A stretch of DNA of 64,000 bases from Oryzias latipes (Eukaryota; Chordata; Actinopteri; Beloniformes; Adrianichthyidae). The position numbers and the translations under genes were made by a program. Of this stretch, positions 36,929 to 47,809 are shown one piece after another (the first letter of the stretch is position 1; every line of letters begins with the position of its first letter). Below the pieces are notes generated by a model. It searched no databases. It was not told where the DNA came from and saw nothing but the letters and a program-made list of their open reading frames with translations. The stretch is taken from NCBI RefSeq assembly GCF_002234675.1, contig NC_019879.2, forward strand, positions 27,526,773 through 27,590,772. Reading direction: 5' to 3'.

Positions 36929-38481
36929 ATGGAGGAAGAAAAGCCGTGGGTGCTGATCTCTGAGGTTGGGGGGGACCATGGGTATCTGGCAGAACTGGCT
37001 GATATTGTGAAGCAGCACTTCCACATCATCTGCTACAAGGAACTCCTGGAGAACCCAGAGCTTTACGGTCCTAAAGTCCAGGCCTTGTTGAACTGGAAGT
37101 TCTGCCCTGTGGTGGAACCTGAGCTGCTCAGACTGCTTCCTTCTCTCAAGGTTGTGGCCAGCGGTGGGGTGGGCGTCGACCATCTGGACGTGCCCTTCAT
37201 CAACAGCCTTGGTGTGAAGGTGGCGAACACTCCGGGAGTGGTTAGCGACTCCACGGCAGATTTAGCCATGGCGCTGCTTTTGGCTTCAGCTCGCAGGATT
37301 TTGGAGGGTAAGAGTAAATGATTGACAGAAGATCCAACATCTTAACTCCATGTGGCATTTGCGTGGGGTCATTAAGGAGCCACTACTTGCATCGGACGAC
37401 AACTTTAAAATTTGTACGTTCTCCTAAAGTCTTTTGCTCAAAATCAGAACTTTTATTGTAGTTCTTTAGAAAAAAGGGCACAACTTCAGTTTTTTTGTGC
37501 GGCAAGAATAAAATCCTGGAGGGACTGATAAGTGAAACTTTATGCTCTCCTCATTGATAAAATGCTTAAAGGTGGTCCAGCGTCCTCTGGGGGTCCTTAA
37601 TCGAATAGCAATAATCGGTGAAGATGCACCTGGTTCCTGGTGTTGTCTTTTCTCTCAGGTCATCAGGTTGCCATCGACCCAAAGACGGTTCTTATTCCTC
37701 AAAGGCTCATGGGAGTTGAAGTGACAAACGCCTCCCTTGGCATCATCGGAATGGGCGAGATCGGGCACAAGATCGCCCAAAGAGCCAAAGGTTTCGACAT
37801 GAAGATTGTGTACCACAACAGGAGGAGAAGGCAAGATTAGCTTCTGACAAACGCATCTTCCCACACCAGTCCAGTCTAGTTTGAAGAGTTTTCCTTCACG
37901 CCTCCAGGAGTGCAGAGGACGAGCGGGCGGTGGGAGCGAAGTTCTGCGAGAGTCTGGACGAGCTGCTCGGCCGCTCCGACTTTGTGATGGTCGCGGTGAA
38001 ACTGACTGCTGAAACCAGAGGCCTGATTGGACACAGAGAGCTGTCAATCATGAAGCCCACAGCGACATTGGTCAACATCAGCAGAGGTGAGAAGCGTGAC
38101 ACAGATCCACCATGGAGACGGCGGGTTAGTAACAGGCTCCTGTGGCGTCCCAGGGCAGGTCGTGGACCAGAACGCTTTAGTTGATGCTCTTCAGTCGGGA
38201 CGGATCCGAGCCGCCGCTTTAGACGTGACTCATCCTGAACCTTTACCCAGGTCTGTCACAGCAAACTAAAACATCACATGCTGGGGCTCTGAAGGATCAG
38301 CTGTCATCTGTTTTTCCTGCTCAGGGATCATCCTCTCCTGGGACTCCCCAGCGTCCTCATAACCCCCCACATCGGGATCAACACCTTCACCACAGCGAGG
38401 CGGATGGTGGAGAGGATGGTGAGGAACGCCAGGGCTGCTGTGGAGGGCTCACCTGTCCCAGATGAAGTCAAGCTGCAGTGA
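36929..38481 (+). CDS. D-2-hydroxyacid dehydrogenase, glyoxylate/hydroxypyruvate reductase-like
   Basis: Predicted NAD(P)H-dependent reductase of small 2-keto acids such as glyoxylate and hydroxypyruvate; fish relatives are often named probable 2-ketogluconate reductase. Coding exons: 36929-37307, 37659-37830, 37908-38086, 38154-38250 and 38325-38481, joining in frame to 327 residues, the usual family length. The acceptor before the first is at 36889-36890. The second intron (37831-37907) starts GC rather than GT; the others are GT-AG. Visible features: substrate-domain VASGGVGVDHLDV (about residues 76-88), Rossmann GMGEIG at 157-162, the NISRG signature with catalytic Arg243, Glu272 in HPEPLP, and His291 in TPHIG. 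No lesion is seen. The start is the first ATG in the first long exon; TTG codons lie upstream in frame, and an upstream coding exon is possible. The substrate cannot be fixed from sequence. Likely cytosolic, with no obvious signal peptide. Confidence 0.93.
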
Positions 38482-38618
38482 AAACGACTCATCGGTGGCA
38501 TCCATGGAGCTCGACGCTCAGCAGCAAAACAGGCTTTCATCTTTCACCGAAAATCTCAGAGATCCTTGTTTGTTTGTTGTTTTAATCTGGGTGTGACTTG
38601 TAATAATCCTGATTTGAA

Positions 38619-38624
38619 AATAAA
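38619..38624 (+). terminator. Poly(A) signal AATAAA
   Basis: AATAAA 138 bp after the dehydrogenase stop codon, followed by GT/T-rich sequence (GCCTTGTTTATCCTTT). It defines a short 3' untranslated region. Confidence 0.75.
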
Positions 38625-38649
38625 AGCCTTGTTTATCCTTTCAGATCAG

Positions 38650-39084
38650 ATCAGACTCCTGCAGGACGATAAAAGATAAAATCACTTCAAGTCTTAAATC
38701 CAAATGTCAAACGCAGCTCTGTTTATCCTTGATGGTAGATAATGTCCCTGAAAAATGTCACAGAAAACATCGTTTTGTTACAGCATCTTCATATTTGGGT
38801 AGTTTTTATTTGCTACAGTAAATAGATGAAAACACATCAGTATAACCATTTTATTTATGAGTTTAGATCAAAGACACTCACTCACTACATTAAATACTGA
38901 TTCAATCAGTAGCTTTTTCTTTAAAATTCCTCGTCTTACTATCAGTTTAACCTGAAATTTAAGTGTAGCAGATGTATGTAAGTGTCCCTGTAGAGCATTT
39001 TAGACAAAAATACTTTAACTTTACCATATATTTGTTGAATTATGTCATTACTTCAACTAGTTTGAGCTGTGGGTTGAGGTCTTG
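38650..39084. other. Non-coding DNA downstream of the dehydrogenase gene
   Basis: AT-rich; nothing recognised. Confidence 0.4.
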
Positions 39085-39345
39085 TTCTGGTTGGCGCCCT
39101 CGGCGGGCGCAGAGGAGGCGGCGCTGTCGGGTCGGTGCCACAGCGGGACAGGCGGCGCCGATGCTGCCACTCACGCTCTGCAGTCTTGTTTTTAAAAAGG
39201 GCACGCTGTCCAAACCTGAAGGGCGCTGGGATCCCCGAAGCCCAGAGAGTGGCCAGCTCCAGCCGGCCCTTTTCCCCTCGGGGCTTCTCCTATAAACTGT
39301 GAAGGTGTCCCGCTCGTGGGGGTCGGAGCTAGTCCTCCGCAGATG
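39085..39345. promoter_or_regulatory. CpG-rich patch, possible promoter
   Basis: GC-rich, CpG-dense segment (GGCGC words, GTCGG, CCTCGG) in otherwise AT-rich DNA, with CCTATAAAC at its right side. No first exon can be tied to it on either strand. It could equally be repeat-derived. Confidence 0.25.
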
Positions 39346-40975
39346 TGACCTCTCTGAAAACTGGAGCTGTCCTTGACTTCACCAACAGTCTCCGAGCTTC
39401 GGTGCTGCTTGAAACATTCGATCCTCCTTCAGAATAAATTAACATTACAAGGGGGAGCGGGGCAATAAAACAGTAACTGCACTCCTGTGCAGCTTGACGT
39501 GTCATTCCAGGTGGCATTTTAACCACAGACACCGCAGCAGAATCAGCCACAGAGGAGCATGGGAGCATCTCGCTCTGCTGCTTTCCACCCTCAGCACGCC
39601 ATCTAACGCCTGTGAGGTCTGAGAGGAAGACGTGATGCTCTGGGATTCCTCTTTTTACACCTTGTTTTAAACATTTGCAGCATCAGTCAGTTTGGTTTTA
39701 ACAGCTTAACGAATATTCACAGTTTTGCACATCTAAGGAGGCAGAAAGTTTGGAATACTAACAAGTTAAAAGCTGAAACTAACAGGGAACATCTAAAGCA
39801 TCTAAAGCTACGTTCACACTGCTCCGCGTTCAAACAACCACTTAGTCTATGTAAAAGCATGCATGTGCGTGTTTTGGGTTATTGCGTTTAAAACTTGCAA
39901 GTTTTTATTACAGTTTTTGTGCTCTGTGTACAAAAAACGCCTGGATTTTAAATAGCACTGAAAGTTGAACACTGACCAATCAGGAACCTGGATTTGGTGG
40001 TTGACAAATGAATTACGTCCCCTTTCATTCCTGGAAGCACCAACATCTTAATAGTTGATCTAGAAATTTAATTTAGAAAACGAATAAGTGCGATTTGTGC
40101 CCACCTGATTTTCTATGACACCAAGCCTTTCATATATCCAAATGGAGCCCTGAAATCCGGGAGCAAGATTGTGACGGTGTAACACACGCGCACAAACACA
40201 CACACACATGTGCGCATTGACGCGCACACGCAGACCTGCAATCACGCCATCCATTTACTATCTTTTATTTCTCTGTCACACGGGGTTGCCGACTGTCACG
40301 CACACACTTACACAAAGCTCACACCCCATCATCATTAGTTTCGTTTGTTGACCCGGAAGTAGTGACGACACACCAGGTCATGTGACTCACCTGATGTTGT
40401 TTGTATTTTATTTTCAAGGAAGATTATTGGGATTTCTTTGTAAATAATACAGATAGTTTCTTTGAGTGAATTGTTTATTTTTTCATGTTTATTTGTGTTT
40501 TTGGAAGACAATGTAAAACCTTTTGTTTGTTGGACTAATGAAGAGCAATGCCCAGTAGGAGGGGCTTATGGTTTAAAAGAAGAAATGTTACAGGAAATGA
40601 AAGAGAGGGTGTCATATGCTGATGTGGCCTTATGTGGAGCAGTTGTTGTGCTCTGGTTCTTGAATTGAACAAGAAACTCTCACCTTGGCTCCTCTGCCTT
40701 TATTTTCCTGAGGAACCAACGACAGAGATTCGTGGTATTTGCACCGCTTTGACATTTTGCATCAAGCCTCTCAACTGTGGGTGGTGGACATGCGCTAGCA
40801 TCGGCAGGCCAGTGGGAACACCACACGCTAAAAGAGCGTAAGAAAGTGCGTCACACGCCCAATGCCAACATGGCATTAGACACACTCAAACGCTTTCCTT
40901 TACCCTGTGACGCTGCTTCGTCACACTTACATTTTCAATTTTTCCAAAATTCGGTCTGTACTTTTATCGACTGTG
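39346..40975. other. Non-coding DNA with CA-rich patch
   Basis: No gene. A CA/CG-rich simple repeat is at about 40185-40235. Short direct matches such as CTACGTTCACACTGC (39809) hint at an eroded MITE but I cannot find its partner end. Confidence 0.35.
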
Positions 40976-40979
40976 TATG

Positions 40980-41230
40980 ATGAGAACTGGATTGAGTGAC
41001 CCCCCCCCCCTCTGGTGTTCCAAACAGGAAGAACACACTGGCTCCATAAAGCCAAAATCCCATAGACTTCTATAAATAATAAACAGTTGTTACTCATTCT
41101 ATTGGTCAGAATAAACATTCTTACTCTGATACCTTTTTCTATTATGTTGTTGATTATCTTATTTTATTTGTCATTCAACTTTTTTTTTAGTCCAAGGTAT
41201 TCATGTTATAAATTGACTGACTCTGTCCAA
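40980..41230 (+). repeat. Dispersed repeat family C, copy 3
   Basis: ATGAGAACTGGATTGAGTG, TTCCAAACAGGAAG, CATAGACTTCTATAAATAAT and AACAGTTGTTACTC match the copy at 33190 in order. A C-run is at 41001-41010. Confidence 0.65.
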
Positions 41231-41234
41231 TCAA

Positions 41235-42896
41235 TAGCTGCGTTTACGTGGACTAAAGTAATCGTGATAAACGCCTGATCAGAATAATCAGAATAAAATA
41301 CGTCGTGTAAACTCACCGATTGGAATACTCTTCCCCGATCAGACTCATTCAGGTCAAAATGTCCTTCCGATCGAGCTAGGTGGGTTATGCCGATTGTTGA
41401 TCCGATCGTGGTGGACATAAAAAATCCATTCAGGTCGTGGGTCTTTACTGCTCTGGCTTTTAGGTCATGCATAGACGGTGTGGCGCTCCAGAGGAGGCTT
41501 TGGAGCGTGAACAGGACCGGCCGGCTGCTCTGTGCAGGCACCCGTGTCTCTGAGCAGAGCAGCCGGACTCGTAGCTTTGTGTTTGCGGGTAGAGGAGGGT
41601 GCTTTGTCACGGTGTGGCGCTCTGGAGGAGTCTTTGGACCGCGGACTCAGGAGAACCGTGTCTCCCGGTAGAACTGTGTCTCTGAGCAGTGGAGTGGCTA
41701 ACGGAGGAAGCTTTTGAATACGGATAAACAGTCATGAGAAACCATGTAAACAATCATGTGAATATGGGTTTCCAGTCGTGTCCAGACAAAATAAAGCCTG
41801 GTGTTTGCGTGCGGCCAAGATATACAGTGCTGCACTGACCACACAGATTTTAGGTTCATCCAAAGCTGGATGCTGTTTGCACGTATTACCCCAATCCTAA
41901 CCCTTCTTCCGGGTCCGTGGAGCCAAGAATAAAGGCCCGTACACACCGGGACGAATATTCGCCAGGCTTTATTCGCCAGCATTTTTCGCCACGTTTTTTG
42001 TGTTCACACCCAGGCGATTTTCGCTGACGATGAGCCGAGCGAACATGCAATTTCATTCCCTGACATTAGATGGCGCTTAATGTAAACAGAAATACTCCTG
42101 TACACAAGGTGGCGCTGCGCAACTTTACGCTTCTTAAAGTCGCTTTTCCCTCAGAAGAAGAGAGCAAGTATTTACGCGCTTGTCAGAATCATACAAAGGA
42201 AACATGAATATTTCAAGCACCAGTAGCTCCAACTGGTGCTTGGTTCGGGGATATTTTAGAATGTCCGTCATTATTTCTTCGCTGCTGTGTAGACGCTACT
42301 TGGCGTCTATCTTCTTCGCTGGTATGTGTGCTCAGCAAGGCAGTTTTGTGTTTGAGCGCCCCCAAGTTGTGTTTTACTGTAACTTCAGAAGCTCCAGACA
42401 CGTGTGCAAAAGCGCCATTCTCATTGGTCGAATAGATTTCGACGCGACGCGTCGAGAAAAAAAAACGAACCCGAGGCGTTTTTTTTTTTTGACGCTTTGA
42501 CGCGTGGCGTTTTTTCGCGTCGGTGTGCACACTCACATTGGTGCCCTTTGTTTAGTCATGAGGCGTTAAACGTCGGCGAAAATTCGTCCCGGTGTGAACG
42601 GGCCTTTAAGCACTGGCTGCACAGATTTAGAAAATTGTGATTGAATAGGCACTTAATAATAATCATAACAATAATAAAATCACATTCAGAAGATCATCTC
42701 GCTTTATGCTGCAGCTCTATATCTCCTTCTTACGGCCATTTCTGGTCTTTTGGACAGTTCTGCGCATGTCACAATAATTTATTCCGATGGAAAGTGTGGC
42801 GTATGTAAACGTTTGTTATAATTGGATGACGTTTTCCATGAACACAGTTCAATTCTAATCCAATCTCCATCCAATTTCACATGGAACCGCAGCTAC
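41235..42896. mobile_element. Probable composite MITE (outer element)
   Basis: The left end reads ATAGCTGCGTTTACGTGGA and the right end in reverse complement reads TAGCTGCGGTTCCATGTGA, giving imperfect inverted ends that enclose about 1.66 kb. Within it sits a second inverted-repeat element at 41931-42607. The shared TAGCTGCG tip is a pattern I associate with fish MITEs; no coding frame or clear target duplication is seen. Confidence 0.45.
41931..42607. mobile_element. MITE with ~33-bp inverted repeats, nested
   Basis: The left end is AAAGGCCCGTACACACCGGG then ACGAATATTCGCC; the right end in reverse complement is AAAGGCCCGTTCACACCGGG then ACGAATTTTCGCC. Only two mismatches occur in the first 33 bases. 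Interior is 677 bp, CpG-rich (GACGCG words) and non-coding, with a T run at 42480-42490. A Harbinger-type origin is possible but not shown, since no exact target duplication is visible. Confidence 0.75.
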
Positions 42897-42939
42897 CGCT
42901 TACAATTTCTGGTTCCAACCAATAAAAAAAAAAAGAGGC

Positions 42940-43067
42940 GTCTGTATTGACCTCAGTTGGTCGGAGCTGGAAGTAAACCACAATTCTAATACCCGTTCTC
43001 TTTTTGATGCACCGGTTCAAGCATTGATACACCAGATAAGATCCAAATGGTACCCATCCCTACTAAA
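42940..43067. repeat. Solo hAT end, same family as 15853-16334
   Basis: AGATAAGATCCAAATGGTAC then CCATCCCTA matches the right end of the hAT element at 15853-16334. Only one end is present. Confidence 0.55.
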
Positions 43068-43069
43068 GA

Positions 43070-43955
43070 CAGCAGTGAAGAAGATCTCCTGCTGAGGAGC
43101 GATATCCAAAATGGAGTCAGGTTGTTATCACTTTACAAGCTTTTTGTTGATTGTCATCCCGTAATGTTAGGGTTTAATATTTAAACTGACGGACGACTCG
43201 GATCTGCTCTCTGAAAGCCTCCAACACTCACAGCGGCTCAGTTTAGGGGAAGGCTGACTGATGAGTGGGAGGAAAGCCTAATGAGCTGAACTCCCAGAAT
43301 GACTCAATGAACAGCAAACCTCCCACACAGAACTCGGCTCATTTTTATAATCTGGAAAATAGATTAAAATAAGAAACTCTACATGAGGACTGGGGGATTC
43401 TGATGGGAACTGGGAGTGATTCACAGAACAGGCGTCCTGTGTCTTCTTCCAGCTTCCTCCACTGATGGGTTCCTGCCTCTCCGTCGCTGCTTCCTTTATT
43501 TCTATTTTTGCCTCCTCAGAAAATGAAAGCTTATCGAGGTTTTTCACCTCAAAGGTCAAGCTCCTCTGACAGATTACTACTGGTGAGAAGTCGGTGCTAT
43601 TTTCCACATGTGGAGGAGGAAACGTCCACTGTGAATTGAACCAAAGAGCAGAGAATGAGTGTAAACTCCAAAGTCTCATCAAGTCTCTGACCTGGAGCAT
43701 CACAAACAAGCAGGTTCAGGAGAGCTGCAATCCTGCCCACTGGAAGGAGCAGCGCTTGAGGAAGACTCTCCAGGATTACTTAATGACAGACGATGCAGCG
43801 GCGGGAAACTGCCTCTGCCTGCTGTGAGCTTTAGAGTCTTAGTGGGTCGTTGGCTGAAAGGATTCGTGTCAAACATTTGCACCACACAAAGACTAACAGA
43901 CTGAGCTCCAAATGTTGTTTACATGAAGGAAAAAAAAAAAAACTTTCATTCCTTT
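43070..43955. other. Non-coding DNA, no gene recognised
   Basis: A 143-codon minus frame (43278-43709) has no motif, no codon pattern that persuades me and no splice context. Confidence 0.35.
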
Positions 43956-43959
43956 GACT

Positions 43960-44440
43960 GAAGCCAGTAGTGTTTTAATTCAAATCTCAACCTGAAAACC
44001 TGTGTTGTTTTCCAGGACATAGTTTCTGCAGAGCAGCAGTGATTAACGGCTGTGGTGAAAAACTGAAGAGACAGGAAAAAGGGCGGGTTTCAAAATGAAA
44101 AACTTCCTTTGTACTTTTTTAATAATAAAACTGAATCAAATGTTATTTTATTTTTAGGGGGACATCCCGTGCCCATGCAATAACGCACCTTAACACCATT
44201 TTTGCCATGGTCGACAAACGTTTAGTTCAGGCAGTACAAACTAACAACCCCAAACTAACATTACAGGTGTAACAAAAATAGCGAGCAATATTGGAACAAA
44301 GATGTACATGGATCTGTTTTCCCCCAATTGGATGCATCAGAATGGAGCAGAGCGGTCAGCATCATTTCTACATCACAAACAAGCTGTTTTCTAAAATGCA
44401 ATTTTTGTCTGTTCCTCATTCACAACTATTTAAATCGATG
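43960..44440 (-). repeat. Dispersed repeat family A, copy 4 (reverse)
   Basis: Reverse complement of the family: CAGGACATAGTTTCTGCAGA at 44013, ATGGATCTGTTTTCCCCCAA, TGGATGCATCAGAATGGAGC, ACATCACAAACAAGCTG and TTTTTGTCTGTTCCTCATTC. The middle is partly deleted. It faces copy 5 at 45150, so the two could form a distant inverted pair. Confidence 0.65.
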
Positions 44441-44450
44441 GGATTTTTAA

Positions 44451-44634
44451 CCCTTGTGCTATATTGTGGGGTCATCTAGACCCACTAGACAGTGCGCTTA
44501 ACCTTTTTCTTCAATGATTTGTGATATTCACTGGTGTCCATGGATTACATGAAATCTTTCCACCTTTGTCATGGTAGGGAGAACACGCCAATGTAAGGGT
44601 GGGGTCATCTGGACCCCACAAGATGGCACAAGGG
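44451..44634 (+). mobile_element. piggyBac-like MITE, copy 3 (intact TTAA flanks)
   Basis: 184 bp with CCCTTGTGCTAT...GGCACAAGGG ends and exact TTAA on both sides (44447-44450 and 44635-44638), the best-preserved target duplication among the four copies. Slightly shorter than the others because the internal TTTATCCACC segment is missing. It abuts family A copy 4. Confidence 0.88.
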
Positions 44635-45149
44635 TTAAGCAGGTGTAATTCTGGTTTCCAACAAGCTCTACATGTTGTAAAACAAACACCTAGATTTAGA
44701 AAATCCTGGATTGATTTCTCCCCGTGTTCCAACACAAAGTCGCTTTCATCGCAGCGACTCTCATAGACACTACAAACGGCACAGATGTAAACTGATCCCC
44801 AGGAGATTTGCAGTAACAGAGACGATTTCTGCAGGTTTCGTAGAATTACTAGGTGGTCAAAAATAGAACGCTCCCATCTCTTAGTTCCCTTTTTGCTTGA
44901 ACAGACTCGTTTCATAGAAATCACAAATCCGGTAACGACTCTCCCTCCAGAGTTAGCACTTTCACAAGTGTTAATTGGGACTTCCAAGGGAAAGAAAGTC
45001 AAGACAACCTGACTTTGATGAAAACTAACTTTCTGATAAAATATAGAGAGGAGGAACAAAGGTTTCTCATTTGCTTGGATTTCTCCGAAAACGAGAAGAA
45101 CTTTCTGAAGTCAAACGTTGAAATTCTCATATGTAAAATACAGAACCGA

Positions 45150-45510
45150 TGGTTTATAAGTGTTTCTTTATTCACATTGGTGTGAATCAGGAGCAGACGA
45201 AAAAATTCAGTTTGGAAAACTATGTTGTAGGAGCTTCAATTGGCGGACCACAAACTCCCTGCTCCGCTTTGCATTGTGATACTTTCGCTTGCAGACAAAT
45301 AGATCCTGTAAGCTAGCAAGAGAGAGTGTCAACAAATAGATGATGAGAAATGGGGGCGGGGCTAATACATTTCTACTGCTCTGCAGAAACTATATCCTAG
45401 AAATTGAGAAGGATTTTAGGATTTTGGCTAAAAATGACATAATAATAATCAAAAGATCACTGGGAACGCTTTGAAAATAGATCAAAAGATGATCGGAGTG
45501 GGACTTTAAC
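45150..45510 (+). repeat. Dispersed repeat family A, copy 5
   Basis: GTGAATCAGGAGCAGACGAA, ACCACAAACTCCCTGCTCCG, CTGCTCTGCAGAAACTATAT, GATCACTGGGAACGCTTTGA and the well-preserved end GATCGGAGTGGGACTTTAA. Confidence 0.7.
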
Positions 45511-45514
45511 AGTG

Positions 45515-46270
45515 AAGAAGCATTCTGCGAGCTCCTTGTATTAGGGCGGCATCCGTTCAGGCTTTGGCATTTGTTTATATTTTTTTGTTTTTGTCTCAGG
45601 ACTCTGGTTCTTTTTTCACATTTGGTTCCTTCTCGTCTCTGCATTTCTAACCGCTACCAAGTTTCTGTTTCAGTCATGTAGTCCTCCATTTTCCTCCTTT
45701 TTTTCTTGTTTTTTTTCTTTATTCTCTTGAGTTTACCCTAAGAGTCAAAGCTTTATTATTTTTTTCTCTCCATTTGCATCAAAACAAAAATAGACACACT
45801 CTGACCTGTCATCAGGTCACAGCATTGACCTTAAAAACAGGTTTCTCTGTGTTTAAGCTCCAGGACTGAAAGCTCATCGGCGCACAGATTTCCTTGCGAG
45901 GAGCTGAAGTCTCCAGGTAGATGGCATTAGTCCTGCCCCCCCCCTGTTGCCACCCTGCCTCATGTTTCTGTCAGCCCACATTATGTCGCAGCCCGTCAGT
46001 GCTGAGTGGAGAGGCCGAGGAGTCAGACACCTCTTGTTATCCTGGGGACTGAACCGGTGGCAGCTGTGGTTGTCAGAGCTCGGCGACAGAGAGCACCGGG
46101 CCACAGAGGGCAGTGTGGGTGGGGAGCAGGGGGGGCTTCTTTGGTCCAGTCACACCATGAGGAGGAGGACAGGAGTGCACTCTATTTACTGTCGTATTGA
46201 CTCTGCTTTATACTCAGCGGGCCGCTCTCAGATGAGCTGCAGCAGAAAAACTTCACGTCAGAAAGGAAAG
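45515..46270. other. Non-coding DNA, no gene recognised
   Basis: T-rich runs at 45680-45770. A GC-richer segment at 45860-46240 has open frames in several phases without motifs. Confidence 0.35.
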
Positions 46271-46273
46271 AAA

Positions 46274-47375
46274 TATTCTCCTTTTGTTTTCTTTTCTTTT
46301 TTTTTTTTAACTTGACCAACAGCCGAGCTTGCAGATAGGAGCTGAAGGCCTCTTGTGTTGCACATATTTTACTGTTACAACAGGGGGTTAGGAATCTTCT
46401 GTCACACCAGGGGTGTATTTGTATAAACCCCTTTTGTAATTTCGGATAAACTTTATTTATATTGATTACTTTTGTATCTTTCTTCTTTTGGACTGGACGG
46501 AAAAGAAGAAGAGGAAAGGGAAGGGAGGGATGTTGGAGACAGGGGGTAAGAGAAAAAGTAAGGGTGGGAAAAGGGGGAGTTAAGGAAATCTGTAAGATGA
46601 ATATGGATGTGGTGGTGGTGGTGTGTGTGTGTGGGGGGGGGGGAATCAATCCTAAAGCAATAAGATGCTTGTGGATTTTCAACATCAGTGTCCGGTGAGA
46701 ATGTTAGTCAAAAGGGGCGGGGCCTGTGCGGTTTGGTTTATTTTTCTTTCTGCACACAAACCAACGCATGTAAAGCATGTCAATCTGTCTCACAAACAAT
46801 TTGTGCTAAGGTGAGCTGACACCTGTGCTCAGGCGGGTGTTTATTTTCTACTGAGGTGGATGATAGAATGCCACAAGAGGGAGAGTGCCCGGCCCTCCCC
46901 ACACCAAGACCCCCAATGAAGCTGTAGCCAGGGTCCCCCCCCCAATCCCAGGCACATGCCAGGGTCCCCATGGCAGACCTGCCCCACGCTCAGGGCAACC
47001 ACCCTTCCACCCCGCGGGGAGAGAGCAAAACAGGGGCCGTCTACCTCCGCCCATGAGGAGGACGCCCAAGAGAGGTGGGGGTCCATGAAGAGCGTTGCAA
47101 ACATTACCCTACCAGGCTCACCCATGGAGGCGGGTTGACCCCCCCCCCCTCTCACGCCCAAATAAGTGGATGTAAAGGAAGGAGGGTAGGTAAGCGACAA
47201 CTGGCAGACTGATCCCCAATTGGTGAAACAACCCCCCTCCCCAGTGCAGGGGTCCCATCACAAGGAGAGCCAGTCCCCCAGACCTAATACCCCCCCACCC
47301 CGCATAAAGAGAAAGGAACCAAGAAATAGCTGACCCCAGGCCCCGCCCCCAAGCACCGCCCTTATTCTCCTTTTG
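46274..47375 (-). mobile_element. LINE-like retro-insertion, copy 2, with 13-bp TSD
   Basis: TATTCTCCTTTTG stands at 46274-46286 and at 47363-47375, enclosing about 1.08 kb, with a T-rich run just inside the left repeat (the poly(A) tail on the minus strand). It aligns block by block with 11013-12423: GGCCTCTTGTGTTG, AAACCCCTTTTGTAAT, GGACTGGACGGAAAA, GGGCGGGGCCTGT, GGTGAGC.GACACCTGTGCTC. Both copies have the same orientation and the same AT-rich/GC-rich layout, but different target sites, which proves two independent insertions. A GT-rich microsatellite sits at about 46600-46640. Confidence 0.85.
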
Positions 47376-47458
47376 CCTTTTGTGATTCTCCAGCTTCTGC
47401 ATCCGGGACCTCCTCTGTCCTCCTCACATGCAGGGGGGAGTGTGTTTCTTCTTGAGGG

Positions 47459-47704
47459 GCTCTCACAGCTGTTTTGGGAGCTGCTGCACGTCTGACAGAT
47501 GTGAGAAAACTGCTGGCATCTGCAGCAGCTGCTGCACTCTTGGGAGGCTTCCTGGCTGGGAAAAAGCAACCCAGAAGAGTTTCAGGCACATCCAAGATGG
47601 CAGCTGGTCAAATCCTCCGAGGAGCTTCAACGGTTCCTCCTTTAAGAATCGCTGGAGCAGCCTTCATGGGAGGAAGGAGAAATGAATGCAGCTGCAACGA
47701 TTAA
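47459..47704 (+). CDS. Possible terminal exon of an unrecognised gene
   Basis: An 81-codon plus-strand frame opens just after TTTCTTCTTGAG, a possible splice acceptor, and ends with TAA at 47702-47704. It contains an alanine/leucine-rich stretch (LLASAAAAALLGGFLAGKKQ) that could be a short membrane helix, then a basic, glycine-rich tail and a final C-S-C. AATAAA occurs 94 bp after the stop. The minus strand is also open here (47362-47595) with a plausible alanine-rich sequence, so the direction is not certain. No domain recognised and no other exon found. Confidence 0.3.
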   Translation, partial: ALTAVLGAAARLTDVRKLLASAAAAALLGGFLAGKKQPRRVSGTSKMAAGQILRGASTVPPLRIAGAAFMGGRRNECSCND

Positions 47705-47797
47705 AACCACTCTTTTTTTTTTTTTTTACACAGCAACTTGACAGCCGTTGGCTTCACTGCTCGTACAGTGAAGGTGACAAGAGCAAGCAAAAAAAAC

Positions 47798-47803
47798 AAT
47801 AAA
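47798..47803 (+). terminator. Possible poly(A) signal AATAAA
   Basis: AATAAA followed by GTTTACAGTTTTTATT. It fits the end of the possible plus-strand exon at 47459-47704, but such signals also occur by chance in AT-rich DNA. Confidence 0.35.
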
Positions 47804-47809
47804 GTTTAC

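Noticed and set aside
43278..43709. 143-codon minus-strand frame
   Set aside because: No recognisable domain, no repeats of the pattern elsewhere, and no splice or poly(A) context; length is within chance for 64 kb.
46182..46685. 167-codon minus-strand frame
   Set aside because: It spans the T-rich tail and target duplication of the LINE-like insertion, so it cannot be one gene.
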